This document shows positions 18,360 to 30,753 of a stretch of DNA of 64,000 bases, piece after piece. Each line of letters starts with the position of its first letter. Within the stretch, counting starts at the first letter, position 1. The position numbers and the translations under genes were made by a program. Under the pieces are notes generated by a model that saw nothing but the letters and a program-made list of their open reading frames with translations, searched no databases and was not told where the DNA came from. The DNA comes from Straminergon stramineum (lineage: Eukaryota; Streptophyta; Bryopsida; Hypnales; Calliergonaceae), in NCBI GenBank assembly GCA_963920665.1, contig OY987268.1, forward strand, positions 16,866,501-16,930,500. The letters run 5' to 3'.

Positions 18360-19620
18360 TTTATTTTTTATTATGTTGAGATCTCCCGAACTATGTGTCC
18401 TCCGGTTTGGTGTCTCAATAATCATGTCATGAGGTTGATTTTAGGGAGGAGTATGCATTTCAAAGTGAATATCACACAAAGTATTGCAGTTCCTTATGCT
18501 ATTTTGGGATTAAAAACATAAGAACTTGATTAAGAAGACATCTACATATATTTTTTGACAACCAATGTCTATCAACATGGATTTATTGACTCTTAAAGAT
18601 AAATGTACAGATTGTCACAATAATTAAGTTTAATGCATATGGGTTATATTTGATACATAATACATAGAATTGGTTATAGTGACTAATGTAAGAGTAAATG
18701 AAAACATTCTTTATCTAAAAATGAATTCTTTGGTGCCAATATCATTGTATTTCATATGGTCATGGACTTTTATAGAGTGAAAATTAGGTCTAGTCTTCAG
18801 AAATCATTTTTTTATAGATTAAATTAAAAAATAAATTTCCTTCCTTTGCATAATATATTTGAAGTTCTAAGTGGGCATGCTCTCCAGTCAACCACTTATG
18901 AGTTCTATCTTTAGATATGTATATATAAAGTTATGAAGGCTCTCTTTAGATGGCTTATCTTTGTTAATTAATGAATCAAAATTGGACAATAGTGAGACAC
19001 CAAACCATGTATCCACCTTCAAAAAGCCCTCAATGAGGAGTGTACGGACTTTGTTTTTTGGTATTTGAACTTGTGGTTTGAAAGTTATGAATTTGAATTT
19101 GAATTGCTTTTGGTTCTTAAATTATCTTCAATTATGTATTTATTGGACTATATGTCAAACAATTGCATTCTTAATACCATTGGAAAGCACTTTGTGAGGT
19201 GTGTGTGTGTATGGGCTTTGTTTCATGACATTTGGACCTCTAGTATGAAAGTTTTTGAGTTTCAATTTTTTTTATAAATTAGAAAATTGAATTGAAGTAT
19301 CTTTTATTTTGGAAAAAACATAACTTTCACATTGCATGTCAAAATGCCACAAAACAAAGCCTTTGCATTCCTTCATACACAAAGCTTTCTATTTGTATCA
19401 AGAACACAACATGTTATACCACAACAAAGCCCTTGCACTCCTTTGTAAATAAAAGATATTGAATTTTGGAGTTATTTACAAATTAAAAAAATTAGGAAAC
19501 TATTTTTACTTTTATTTTGGATGTGGCAACCGCACAAGCACACTAGTCCATACCTCAGTAATTAGAAAAGTACTTACATTTTTATTTTATCATACACTGT
19601 GGCAATGGCACGTGGCACAC
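18360..19620 (+). repeat. Composite copies of the AGATCTC...AAGCCCTCA repeat family
   Basis: The family start (gttgagatctcc) at about 18366 is separated from its continuation (aaagccctcaatgaggagtg...gactttgttt) at about 19020 by some 600 bp. Further partial copies follow at 19180 and, inverted, near 19350-19440. The closing motif (ttttattttgg...gcacactag) appears near 19510 and again near 19580-19620. This suggests insertions into, and duplication of, an older repeat. No protein is encoded. Confidence 0.5.
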
Positions 19621-19984
19621 TAGTATTATTTGAAGATGAAATGCAGGAGGAGAATTGGAGGACCTCGAGAAATGTGGAACCATCTCGAATCTCCTCAAAG
19701 CCGTGCTCCTCACTCTAACTGACCGCATCCTTCATCTTCCGTCGCAGGCTCCATTTCCCTGTCGGTGGGAAGTTATGGCCAGATTCTGAAATCAAAATTG
19801 GAGAAGCAAAAAAGGATCGACATAGAAGCTTGCAATTGGGTCAGCCAGAACTATGATAAAGAATCCTTTCGTCAAATTTTCCTTCGAGAATCCTCCTCCA
19901 CTGAACAGGCAGCTATTTTTTCTAGAAAATTCTGGAGAAAGCTGAGTTCACAGTTTCGATACATTTCCAGTCTCTTCGAGATCT

Positions 19985-20058
19985 TTCTGGAATGTTCTAC
20001 TTCTGTGCTAGACTTCGACTTAGCATCCACGTCTGGCTTCTCCTTATCTGTATAAATA
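19985..20058 (+). promoter_or_regulatory. Perfect three-unit heat-shock element and TATA box of HSP20 copy 2
   Basis: TTCTGGAATGTTC at 19985-19997 is a perfect three-unit heat-shock element (TTC-nn-GAA-nn-TTC). TATAAATA lies at 20051-20058, about 190 bp before the ATG. A weaker GAA-nn-TTC pair sits at about 19924-19933. The element is stronger than that of copy 1, so heat-shock-factor control is likely. Confidence 0.78.
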
Positions 20059-20244
20059 GATCACTGAGCTCATACCTGTTCATATCAAACATCTTCAAAT
20101 CTTCTACACTGCATCTGCAACTTGAGAAATTGAAGCTTACCAGCGATTTCCACTGAGCTTTCGGTGCTTGAGTTCTCCATTTTCTCTGTAAGGACCGACC
20201 TAACGTTGGTTAGTGTAGTTCAGTTGATACTGTAGAATATAATT

Positions 20245-20811
20245 ATGGCTCTTGTTTTGTCACCGTGGTTCGGCCGAGGATGCGGACGGCGTAGTACCCC
20301 GAGGTTCGGCTTCGGCAGCCCTTCGTTGTTCACCGATTTTGTCATCGTCAAAGTACCATCGCAAGGGCAATCTTGTGCACCGGTGGAGCGCGCTGCTGCA
20401 ACCGCCAGTGCTCGTGTAGTGCAATGGGCTGAGACCCCAGAGGCACATATCTTCACGCTTCGTCTGCCAGGATTGAAGAAGGAGGATTTGCTCATCCAGG
20501 TTGAAGACGACCGAATTCTTTACATCAGTCACAGTAACCAGCCCAAAGAGGAAGCCGCCAAGGAGGGAGACGCTGCCGCTGCTTCCACTTCCCAACCGCA
20601 AGAGCAGGCACCGAGCAGTAGCTGCAGTTTCATGCGAAAGTTCAAGCTGCCCGAGACTTCCGACGTGGAGCAGATCAAAGCGGAGGTTATCAACGAGACT
20701 TTGACAGTCACTGTCCCGAAGCGACAGACGAAGACACCCGAGGCTCGGAAAATTGATGTTAGTGATGGTGCGGGGGTAGTGGATCCTAATACTTCTACGT
20801 CACAAGCGTAG
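20245..20811 (+). CDS. Small heat-shock protein (HSP20/alpha-crystallin), copy 2
   Basis: This 188-residue, single-exon protein is nearly identical to the copy at 4535, about 15.7 kb away in the same orientation. The alpha-crystallin domain contains W-AETPEAH, LPGLKKEDLLIQVEDD and L-TVTVPK, with the same Ala/Gln/Glu-rich insert. Differences are SQGQS for SQRQS, QTKTPE for QTQKPE and a different C-terminal tail (DPNTSTSQA). The coding sequence is far more alike than the 5' and 3' flanks, which are still recognisably related (TATA context, mRNA end). The stop is TAG and AATAAA follows at 20995-21000. A cytosolic chaperone role is inferred from the family. Confidence 0.93.
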   Translation: MALVLSPWFGRGCGRRSTPRFGFGSPSLFTDFVIVKVPSQGQSCAPVERAAATASARVVQWAETPEAHIFTLRLPGLKKEDLLIQVEDDRILYISHSNQPKEEAAKEGDAAAASTSQPQEQAPSSSCSFMRKFKLPETSDVEQIKAEVINETLTVTVPKRQTKTPEARKIDVSDGAGVVDPNTSTSQA

Positions 20812-21392
20812 ACTAATCTCAGCGTGTATCAACACCATGACATAGTTAATAAGCTCTCTAATTAGGGGTGATTGCATCCAAATAGCTGTAGGCAATTACT
20901 CCTAAATTGGGGCTAGGACGAAGCTGTAGAGGTCGAGTTCTGATTGTTCCTGTGAATTCTTTTTCAATGTGCAGATGATATCTTCTGCATGGCAAATAAA
21001 ACTTCTGACATCAAGTCTCTGGTAAACCAGGTCTTTCACTCAGCTTGCCAGTTCTAGTTGCAGGACTAATCATGTGATGGAACAATTACAACATGAGAAT
21101 TGTGTATTTAACAAAAGAATTGCGTTAAACAGAAAAGTGGAAGAACCAGCTATAAAGCTGTCCGCTGCCAACACAATTGGTAAGTCATAGACAGATCTAG
21201 CTCTGACGCGGTTCCACATGTAAATCATTGGTCTGATGCTAAGGCAATCACCGTCTGTAAGATCCACACTAATCTACTAGTATACAATTTGCAGTTCTAA
21301 AGGCGGCAATGAAAGATGATGAGCGAGAACATAATATTGCTCGACGTGTGCCCTATTCTACAAGGAGACGAAGGGAACATCCCTGAATTTAC

Positions 21393-24300
21393 TCAGACGC
21401 CATTATTATTAGTAATGGCACCTTCATATACCCCACCTGTCCGTAATTCTTCAATGGAATCAATTTCTCGGAGACCTCCTACCTCACGTAGCCCTGACCA
21501 GCCTCGCCGGGTAAGGAAGCCTCGGAAGTCCTCCTCTGTGTAGATAATCTTGTTCTCTGTGTTGCCTGTTGTACGATTCGAATCATCATGCAGGAGCACC
21601 TCCACTGAGATACCTGGTTTTCAAAATTGGACACCCCACAGACCCCCGTTAGTTTGTTGATCAGTTCTTCAAAGCAGCTTCATAATTCAGCAGAAGAAGC
21701 ATTTGACAAATATTAGGGAAATGGATAAGCGGAGTTCTTCTGTGCTGGAATGGAAATGTATGATGCTCAATCTTAGTGTTGCATTCACCAACAAAAGATT
21801 AGGCAAATTAAAGACAAAGATTAGTCTGACCCTGAATTTGCCAATCTTAGTTGGTGACTGCAACACCTAGATTGAGTATCATACATTTCCACGAACAGAG
21901 AAATACACGCTAGACACGAAATATATGCAAGGCTCACCAAAACTTTCTAAACAGGAAAGTCATTTTTGGAAAATGGCCCTAGAACGCTCTCGCCGTGATA
22001 ATCTGTACTGTCTGACACAATTTACTGTAACCGACAGAAGTAGTATAATATATTTCACTCGGCCTCGTCAGTACTCTAAGTAGAATTTGGAAGGTTCGAG
22101 AACAAGATATACGTGATCAGACGATACCTGGGTCCAGAATGAGGGAGTACTGGCCGGGTGGCATATCACGGCTCAAGGTTTGTACCACACCGTCCTCATC
22201 TTCCAGCCAGAATGGCCGCTTTGTACGCAAGCCGAATGCAGTTTTTATGGATTCCTTGATAGACTCAAATGGCCCATCGATTCTAACCCTACGCGCCAAA
22301 TCTCCTAACTTCACTGCGATCACCTTCCCTGCTGATAAGTGCCGATCTACTACATCTGGACAATCCGAAGACAAAGCAGCAGCATCAGGTTCAAAAAATG
22401 CTTTTGTGGCCCCTCAATATCCAACTCACTCACATGTCACTTCAGAACAAAACATTCATTATGATCAAATAACACTCTTTTCAGTAAAATTAGACATCCT
22501 AGGAAGGTGTTAATGCGTAATAGTAAGCGCATTCACGGGCAATGAAGAGATAGCAAGTAACTAGGTCAAAAATAGGGAGATTCGCCTATCTCATTTCATT
22601 GTAGGAAGTTGTGAACTGAATATTTTAAATAGTCATAAAAAAAAACACCTTGCTAGTAAGTAGAAGTAGGTGATCACAGTGAAGGCTTCCTATGAATCAT
22701 GGACAAATCTTCCCTTGAATTGCATCACACTAATTTTGCCTCCCCACGATTGATCTCCCTATGATGTCGTCAAAATCCTTGAAACAATGAATTTCGCTGA
22801 AAACCATGTTAAATGAGTGCATTCTACAAAGTGTCATGACACACGTCAGATCATCCTTCCTCACCATTTGCACCCGTATCTCTTTGACACCAAGATGCTG
22901 GAGCTCCGTTAGGTATGCAAGCTGGAGGGGAAACTCCAGCAGATAATGGAAGGGTAGCTGAATGCTCATCATCATCCTGCTGATGCTCCCGGTTGATTGT
23001 ACTGGGTGGCCCTGTGAACATTGCAAGGAGGATCCACATTAGGTGATGCTGTAAAACCCTGTGTCAGGAAATCTAGATTAAATTCGACATCCAGTGAGGA
23101 GCGTGACCGTAATGTGGCAGCTAAGCAAAATGAAACTGACGGAAACCGTTAGGGGACTAGCCCGCCTATTCATACAATCGGTTGACCTTCAATTAGAAAA
23201 ATGTGAGAGCATGACTTGGCTAAATATCTATGGCCACTCATCTTGGATATAAGGTTCTCTACTGTCCCTTCAACAGTGGTCTACAACCTCCTACTTTGAA
23301 TCATTCCAAAGTAATCATCATAAGAGAAAGTTTGGATCCAATACCCAAAAAAAACTCTGAAGAGATATTATACTGATCTCCCAATGACATCCCAGTCTTT
23401 CATATTAATTAAAATGCTTTAAGTGAAGGAAAGAGTATCCTCTGCCTTAGAAGTATCGAACAACTGTACTTAATAGATCGTCACCCTCTAACATTAAACC
23501 TGCAATACCGTTCCGTAGTGGCATTCTCAATTTCAACGATTCGCAGACATTGACAAGACTCGCAACACGTGAATGCCCTCCCTAGATTATCAAAATGTAA
23601 GCAATTAAGTTTGAGGTACCTTATTGAGACAAGTACCTAAAGGCGACACCCTAACATCATATTGGTTTTGAGAATGTACATTTCAACATCATAACTTGTG
23701 TCAAGCTTTAGGACATCTACCAAAACAACTTTGAACCCTTATAACTCTTACAAATGGTATCCAAATGCATAAATCCCAATAATGCATTCTCTGATGCATT
23801 GATATCCTCTTTCATTTGGTTTGGTTTGATTAAAAATGCTGACCATTCTATTCATAGCAACTACGCTCAGTGTCGCTTGTAGGTGTGGTCACCTTCATCT
23901 TAAATTTTCAGATTACTTCACTTCCATTCAATATCCCCCTTGCATTTCGATCATTACAGTAAGTAATGATTGGCTAACCCTAAGTCGGGAGATTAGTGCT
24001 TCCTCCGTCCGGAAATAAGTGTCCACTTTCGACCTCATGTTTTTAAGGTTGTTTTGAGTAGGTCGCATGGAAGCTTTCTTGTGACCAATTTTATTTAGGT
24101 TGCAATGAACACACCCAATGTTTCTCATTGAGTCTGATGATATAAAACTTGGACCCCTTCTGAATTCTTCTTATTCACAATATGATCAGTGAAATTGGTA
24201 TCAAACGTTTCCAACAAAACTGCGGACAGTAATTTCTCGACGGAGGGAGTATGTTTCAGTACCTTTGGGTGATTGATCTGCTTTGGAAAGGCTCCGATAA

Positions 24301-25580
24301 GGAGTGCACAGCTTGGCCCTGTCCCCCAGCAGGTCCTCCAAGTCTTTGAAGCAAGCAATTTTCGACGACCCTCGATCGTGCGTCTTGGCTTTCTTGTACT
24401 CCTTGAGCAGGTTGCGCCATTTGTCCGTGCACATGGTGGGCGACCGATCGTAGCCTCGGTCCTTCATTTTCTGGGAGATCTGCTCCCACAGATGCTTATT
24501 GCTCTTGGAAGTATTGAAGAGGGCGTCCATCTCTTTCCGAAAAGCTATCAGAGCCTTGGTCTCGTCTTGGACCCATGTTTCTGCCCTCTTCTTGGGAGGC
24601 CGGAAGGTTTCGCCGAATGCTTCCGGAAGCAGAACCGGTGACTAGTGGAAACAGACAATCCGCGAAAATCACCGTCAGTCAAGGATCTAGGTTTACCGTT
24701 AACATACCCAAAGATTCATGGGCTTAAAGCGACTAAATCGATGGATAATATTTTGCAAAAATCAATTCGTAAATGGTGAAATTTGATATCCCAAGAATCA
24801 GCGAAGAACATGGCATGTATTGATCAATCAATCAATCAAATTGTAGAAAAGACATTCCCCATACGATCCACACAAATCTGCTGGAAAAAACATGATCTCA
24901 TTTTAAAAGCTCATTCCATGGAATGTGCACTTCAACCCCTAAATAACCACTAAATCATGGGTTCAAAAAGACCAACTCAACTGACCACATTGAAGATATA
25001 ATGCTTCAATCAAGGCCAAATTATATATCACGGGAATCAGTGAAGGGCATTGCAATTGTTGGTGAGAACATAAACACTGTCAGATAAAGTTCACATATGA
25101 TCTACTCAAAACTGCTAATGAAAAAAACCACGACACCCAAAAACCTCATTCCACGGAATATGCACTTGAACCCGTAAAGGACCCAGGATCTATAGTTCAA
25201 GATTGACCAATTCTATTGACATACTTCACATAAAGCCCAATTCATATCCCCCAAATCACCGAACAACATTACATTCGTTCGTCAATAAAGACAATCATCT
25301 TTAAAAATTAATCTGAATAAAACTTTGAACAAAAAGTAGTTCCCATGGGAGCAACTCAAACCTAAGAAAAAACATTAGGCTTCTTGGTCCTGTTAGGGTT
25401 ACAACCAAATTGCTTCTTGCACCAATTCCACACTTTCTTGACAACCGAACCATGAAAGCTTTTTCCAAACCTCAAGCTGAACCAAAAAGCGAAATCAGAG
25501 TGTAGGAAAGGGGCCCATGCCTGACCATTCACAGGATCGATGTCAGCACTCTCTCTCCATCCAGATCCGCCTTCAAACAT
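21393..25580 (-). CDS. Trihelix transcription factor, GT-1 class
   Basis: This is a nuclear DNA-binding factor of the GT-1 class, which binds GT-element promoter motifs. Five exons join in frame: 25533-25580, 24263-24641, 22865-23011, 22128-22400 and 21393-21613, giving 355 residues. Exon 2 has KKRAETWVQDETKALI followed by the trihelix: MDALFNTSKSNKHLWEQI, then DRSPTMCTDKWRNLLKEYKK, with the conserved Trp and hydrophobic spacing. Exon 4 carries the GT-1 C-terminal domain (KVIAVKLGDLARRVRIDGP, FGLRTKRPFWLEDEDGVV). Exon 5 continues it (YTEEDFRGFLTRRGWSGLRE). Both domains are the diagnostic GT-1 pair. The 16-residue first exon (MFEGGSGWRESADIDP) is chosen because a stop precedes exon 2 in frame and phases match; this first junction is the least certain. 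Introns carry a hairpin, a Stowaway-like MITE and a tandem array. Confidence 0.9.
21751..21891. repeat. Long near-perfect inverted repeat (hairpin) in trihelix intron 4
   Basis: Two arms of about 57 bp, starting TGGAAATGTATGAT at the left and ending ATCATACATTTCCA-like at the right, are complementary with only about six mismatches or small gaps. They enclose a loop of roughly 25 nt. The structure lies inside the last intron of the trihelix gene. It could be a small foldback element or a miRNA-type precursor; the sequence alone does not decide. Confidence 0.75.
23999..24249. mobile_element. Stowaway-like MITE in trihelix intron 2
   Basis: The ends are inverted and match the classic Stowaway (Tc1/mariner) terminus. 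The left end is CTTCCTCCGTCCGGAAATAA; the right end, reverse complemented, begins CTCCCTCCGTCGAGAAATTA. TA follows the right end; the left flank reads TG, a likely mutated TA. Length is 251 bp with no coding capacity. The right end stops only about 12 bp from the 5' splice site of exon 2 (GTACTG at 24262, minus strand), so the element forms the start of the intron. Confidence 0.75.
24730..25370. repeat. Three-unit ~235-bp tandem array in trihelix intron 1
   Basis: Landmarks recur with spacing of about 230-240 bp: atatcccaagaatcagcgaa / atatcacgggaatcagtgaa / ccccaaatcaccgaa at about 24790, 25028 and 25248, and TTCCATGGAATGTGCACTT / TTCCACGGAATATGCACTT / TTCCCATGGGAGCAACT at about 24915, 25153 and 25340. 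Units contain cccctaaataacc and cccgtaaaggaccc, like ends of the TTAA-flanked elements. The interior resembles the element at 34357. The array fills most of intron 1. Confidence 0.6.
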
Positions 25581-26168
25581 TTTCGACCAAGCCGACGCAG
25601 CTTGATCAAAGAATCATATCCACTTCTCTCCCGACCTAAACCGAAACCTCTCAAGATTCGACCTGCCACCTCTTTACACCACTGAGAATTGGGACGAATG
25701 GGGGCCTAATCTTTCGGAGATTGCGAAGCTCTCACCGTGTTGTTCCCCTCGTTGTGAGTTCTGCAGCATAGGAGTGCTTCCACGCCATTTGGCATCGAAA
25801 GAAAGGGAGAAAACCATCGTTGGGAAGAGGATGCGAAGAAGAATTATGACATGGGAGAGGAGGAGGATCGGTTTAAAGAGAATTGGAAGGATTGGGACCG
25901 GGAGGAGAAATTATGTGGACATTCTGCTTGGAGGTGGGGATGCAGAGGTTCGTGGGGGGGCTCTCTTTGCAAGGCTGGGCGAGTTTTCTTTCTTTCTCAA
26001 TCTGCCCGTCTGCCCGGGTTTGGGATGTTTGGGGTCTTGGTGGTTTCGTAGATCATGGATGGGATTTCGTGGATTCATAGATCTAAGGATTTTGAACATG
26101 ACTCCAATGCAATAGTAAACTAGTATGGTTGGGACTGGGCTGACTATATTACATTAACTTACATTAAC
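25581..26168. other. Upstream region of trihelix gene, no further gene seen
   Basis: Probably contains the promoter and 5' UTR of the minus-strand trihelix gene. Overlapping frames of 60-113 codons at 25774-26115 are purine-rich and match no protein I recognise. Confidence 0.4.
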
Positions 26169-26172
26169 TTAA

Positions 26173-26749
26173 CCCGTAAGCGTATTGAGTTTTCTCTAGA
26201 ATTGACGATTTGAGAAAAATCATTATAAAGTGCTATTTGGAAGAATATTTTGGAATCAGTATACTAATAAAAGTTGTAGACTAGGAGTTTAAGATTCCAT
26301 CTATAAGGTTGGATTCACCAATGCTATCACCAATATTTTTTTATAAATTTTGAAAGGGAAATTTCAAAATTCTCTCTAAATTTGATTACAAGAAAAATAT
26401 CATCATTTTTTTTAGTACAATTTGTTGGAATCAATTTCAAAGGAGGTTTTCTTCACATGGTGATTATTTGAAATTTTTGTGTTCTGTAAAATCTCTAACC
26501 TCTTTTTTGGAATTCCAATTCAAGGAATCAATGCCATTTTGGCTTGGTCAACTACTTGATATATTTACACATTTGTAATTTTAGAAAAATATGTACTCTA
26601 GTAACTAACCAAATCCAACCCTTAGATACAATAACAACTTAATAAAGTTGCTCCACAAATAAGGATGACTTTCATCCAAGTGGAAATGAAAAGATAAATT
26701 AGTTTCAATTTGTTCGTTGTCAACTTTTTGGATGTCAGAGTGCTTAGGG
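26173..26749. mobile_element. TTAA-flanked element with CCCGTAAGC ends
   Basis: TTAA lies at 26169-26172 and 26750-26753. The left end is CCCGTAAGCG and the right end, reverse complemented, CCCTAAGCAC. The interior matches the repeat at 14515-14991. It is 577 bp and non-coding. The ends differ from the CCCCTAAAGG group, so this is a second TTAA-type family. Confidence 0.65.
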
Positions 26750-26753
26750 TTAA

Positions 26754-28364
26754 GGTAGACGCATTGATTCTTGTCCCTTTAAAAACTCCCCCCTCATGTA
26801 CCAATGGTACACATTTTCTTTCTAGAATGTACTCCTTTGGTACATGATGACAAAATTGGGTGCAAGGGTGGGAATGGATCCATCTACCTTAGAGAGGTTA
26901 TTAGTACAATAGGAAAGGTTATTGCATTAATGATGTTTATATATGGCCCCAAGGCAGGACTGGGTAATCAATATTACTTTAGAGAGGTTTTATTGTATCA
27001 AGATTGTAGTAATGTTAACCCCTAAGATAGGGACATCTAAACTTCTACTTAGACCTTTTTTATTGTGCATAAATTTTATTATTTGATTAATGAAAAAATT
27101 ATATTCTAATTGGCAAATGAAAGGTGATTTCAATGCACTTGATGCATTTGCACCATTGGGATGTTGTATACAAATATTTTGAGAGATTGAAGTTTTTTTG
27201 GTAGATGTTCTAAGATCTTTTTTAAATAAAAAAAATCTTTGAGAAACTCTTTAAGGATGTGGAAGGAACTCTTTTTTAGCTTCATGTTCTTTTAGTAATT
27301 TTGAAGTGTTAATATGGGAATTTATATTTAGTCAAATAATTAAATTTTTGAGCCATGCAACACATGCTATTTTCTTCACTCAATCTATTGATTTGAAGAT
27401 TTTTTACTTGTGATTTTTACTTTTTACAATATGACCAATTAAAATAATCAATTTAAAATCATGACTTTGTTGATTGTCCATAAAGAATTAAAGGCATTTA
27501 TAACCCACCTAAAGGATGTCAAGTCTATTAGAGATAAAATAGAAGTTGAAAATCCATAGATCATGGAAATTGTTGCTTAGAGGGGTGTAGGTTGAGTTTT
27601 TCAACTAGAAAGTTGAAGTTGGATTTTGGTTGACAAATTTTCAACTATGGGGCACAATACTAAATAAGAACACTTGATAGGGAGCAATAATAAACAAAGT
27701 AGTGTAAATTTTATCCCAATGAGGAAGCATGGTTGAACTTAGTTTGGTTGTACTACCATCAAGTCAAATGATTTGTAACTAAAAAGATCCTAAGTTTATC
27801 AACCCAACCCTATGTGCAACTCCCCCTATAGGCATTTGTTTGCATCTACTATTGCACCGTGTAACCAATATTTATAGATAAAATTTGAAACCATATTTTC
27901 TAAAATTCCGTATGAATTGATTGTAGATTGAATATTCTTTCACGACTTTCCAAAAAATTGATGTTTATGCAATGAAAGAGCCCCCAACTAATAGTGGTTT
28001 GTGAACTCTCTCAAAATTTACACCAAAAAACACCCAAATTGTACACAAAAACTTACACCAAATGGGTGAAACATTGCATAAAAATCATTGACATGAATCA
28101 GATCACCATGCAACCAGCTACGAATTTTCATTTAGATGGACACCAAGACTTTTCATCCTCAAACGCCATCAGAAGCTAAGTTTCACAATGGTTACCCACA
28201 TCATAGGTGACAACTCCACAATTATGGTCAAAACACTCTGAGAGGTGGAAGGCTTAGGAAGATCATAGGACATTATAACTTATTATGCCAAGTTATCCTC
28301 TTGAATTAAACACTTTGAGGAGTGTACTATTTTTTTCATAAAAAAAAGAAAACAATGATTATTC
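26754..28364. other. AT-rich intergenic repeats, no gene seen
   Basis: No convincing coding sequence. An orphan left terminus (TTAACCCCTAAGATAGGG) occurs at 27015-27032 without an identified partner. Confidence 0.4.
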
Positions 28365-28368
28365 TTAA

Positions 28369-28590
28369 CCCCTAAATGCCGAGGTGGACGATTATTGTCC
28401 GATGAATGACAAGGAATTCTCCTATGTAGGACAAAATTGCAACTATTCAGCCTCAGAATTAGGGGTGGAAAGGGAAGATTTTTTACAGTAGTTTGACTCC
28501 CAAGGAGTATTTTTGTTTTTTTTAAAGTAGATGATGTCACACGGTTCCAAATTGTCTGATTTCCACAGGCCCCAACCCGGCGTTCAAGGG
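28369..28590. mobile_element. Short TTAA-flanked element (222 bp)
   Basis: TTAA flanks both sides (28365-28368 and 28591-28594). The left end is CCCCTAAATGCCGAGGTGG and the right end, reverse complemented, CCCTTGAACGCCGGGTTGG, an imperfect inverted repeat. The 118-codon frame through it is incidental. Confidence 0.55.
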
Positions 28591-28760
28591 TTAAAACAGT
28601 GATGGCTTCTATTCCCGCTCTTACTCTTGTTGCCTTCATCTAGCAAGAATCTATGTGTAAGATACTCCAATGCTTTTTTAGGAAGCTACATTGTCAAATA
28701 CTTGTGTAAAATGCTTTCAACAACAACAATCTATGAGGAAAAAGCATGAACATCCATTAA

Positions 28761-29696
28761 CCTCTAAAGGACCAAACGCCATTTTTTGGCAACATAGTGA
28801 TTTGGGATAGCTCACTCTGAATTAAATTTTTTGTTTTTTTCTTTGAAATTTTCACAATTCATGTGTCCGAGGAGTAGCTTTAAGGTCCAACAATTTTCAT
28901 AAATTTTGAACACACGATTAAAAAGTTATTGTATGATATGTAGTTTTCATTGCTTGATGGGCAACCCATGTAGCAAGAACAAAATTCTTTAAAAATCACT
29001 TTTTTTTAAATTAAAAATTTGAAATTGGTTTTCTAGATTTATAATTCCACAAAAAGCTATGAATCATTCTATTTTGATTTATGAGATGAAAGTTATGAAG
29101 AGTTTTAGTTGTGGGTAGTAATGGAATCTCCACTCTAAAATAAACTTTGAAGACCTTTATTAATCTCAATTTTCAATATTTTTGGAAAAAAAATAAAAAA
29201 ATATAGTTGTAGATTGTTTACTAAAACATTGTAACCATTGAGATTGGCACTTTTCAATTCCATAAATAAATTGTTAACAATTTAGTATTTTGAATCATTC
29301 TCTACTTCTTTCTACTTACAATTTTTTCCTATATGTTGTATAATTCCAAATGATCTAAATTTTTTTAAGCATGTAGCGAATTTGCCTTGAAGAATGAATG
29401 TAAAAAGTTACAACCATTTTAGACATTTTTTCATAATGATTTGGCCCTGTGAAGTGTAGCTGCCTCGGGTTTTGCAAGGCCAAAAAAAGGCTTTTTGTCA
29501 ATTCAAATGCTAATATCTTACTATCTTCATAGTAGAAATTTTTGAAATTTTTCCACATCTTCACAAACCAGCTTACTACAAGATCCCATGGTTCCATGTG
29601 CCCCCAAATATATTTTTCTCTAAAATTTGGTACTTGTACTAGAAATGGCAGTTTTGGAACATTCGTGATGAAAACATAGTCAAATACATTTAGGGA
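28761..29696. mobile_element. TTAA-flanked element (936 bp), diverged
   Basis: TTAA at 28757-28760 precedes CCTCTAAAGGACCAAACG, and TTAA at 29697-29700 follows CATTTAGGGA. The left end matches the 181-761 element family; the right end is weaker. The interior is AT-rich, with no coding evidence. The pairing of these ends is inferred. Confidence 0.45.
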
Positions 29697-30753
29697 TTAA
29701 ATGTACATGGAACTAAGATCCCCAGAACGCAATGAAGTCCAGTCACTTTGGTGTAATATTCATATTCATAGAAGGAAACAGTAAATGTGGAAAGTGCCAA
29801 ATATGACCGCAAGAGTTGGTACAAAAATCCTAAATGGTGTCCAATGCATAATCACAACTTCGATCATTCTTTGGCAACGTCTCTTCTCAAGTTCTCCACA
29901 TGAGATAATCCCAAAATAGTCTTGCCTTCCACCAAGTAGTTGAAGCAAGTCTCTGCACATTGTAAGGAAGTTTTAGGCCCTTGTAAACTAATACCTTGAA
30001 ATTAACGTACCTAAGTTGACAAAAACACTGAAGGTCAAATGGACACTTGTCAAGACCCATGCACTGGTCTCCAACATCTGAAATAACATTCAATCCAGTG
30101 AATATAATTGGACTAAATGTTAGGCTCAGGATTATTTTCCTTTAACAGACCTAAATTGGAAATATAATTCAAAATCAACATTGACATGTCACCCTAATAT
30201 AATCCTCAATTGATCTCACATTATCTGTAAAATGGGACAAAGACAAAATGGCACATATCCTCATTGCATGAGACTCCAACCTGTAGTGGTCTTGGATCAC
30301 AGTGCCAATCTGTTTCTTAAACTCAACATCATGTTCTTTGCATGATAACCAGGTAATAATCAAAATCAAGATTACCAATGGTGGAATCGATTACCTTTGA
30401 GGTTGGCATAAATGGAATTGGAGGTAACACATCTACCAACCAGGTTGCCAATTCATATCTTGCCACGTCCTGAAGTATCATGTAACAGTACTGTACTGTA
30501 CAACAGAGCTACACACTCCATTGGTGTCAAGAAAAGGAAACCAAAGTGCAGTGTGAAGGGCAGGAAAATAATAATTGCTTTCAAAGAGTTGCTGAAAATG
30601 AAAAACTTGTTAGCTAAACTACCTTCTTCATACAATAATTTTCAGTAATAAGGATTGCATACATCACCAACACATCTCTTTTGGAATCTTGACTGAATTT
30701 GAACAATAGCATACTCAAAAATAAGTTATTGCTGGTCACAATAAGGTCAGTGT

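Noticed and set aside
24273..24641. Plus-strand 122-codon frame in the trihelix region
   Set aside because: Antisense shadow of the trihelix DNA-binding exon.
27015..27032. TTAACCCCTAAGATAGGG as the start of another TTAA-type element
   Set aside because: No matching right end was found downstream, so it is left as an orphan terminus.
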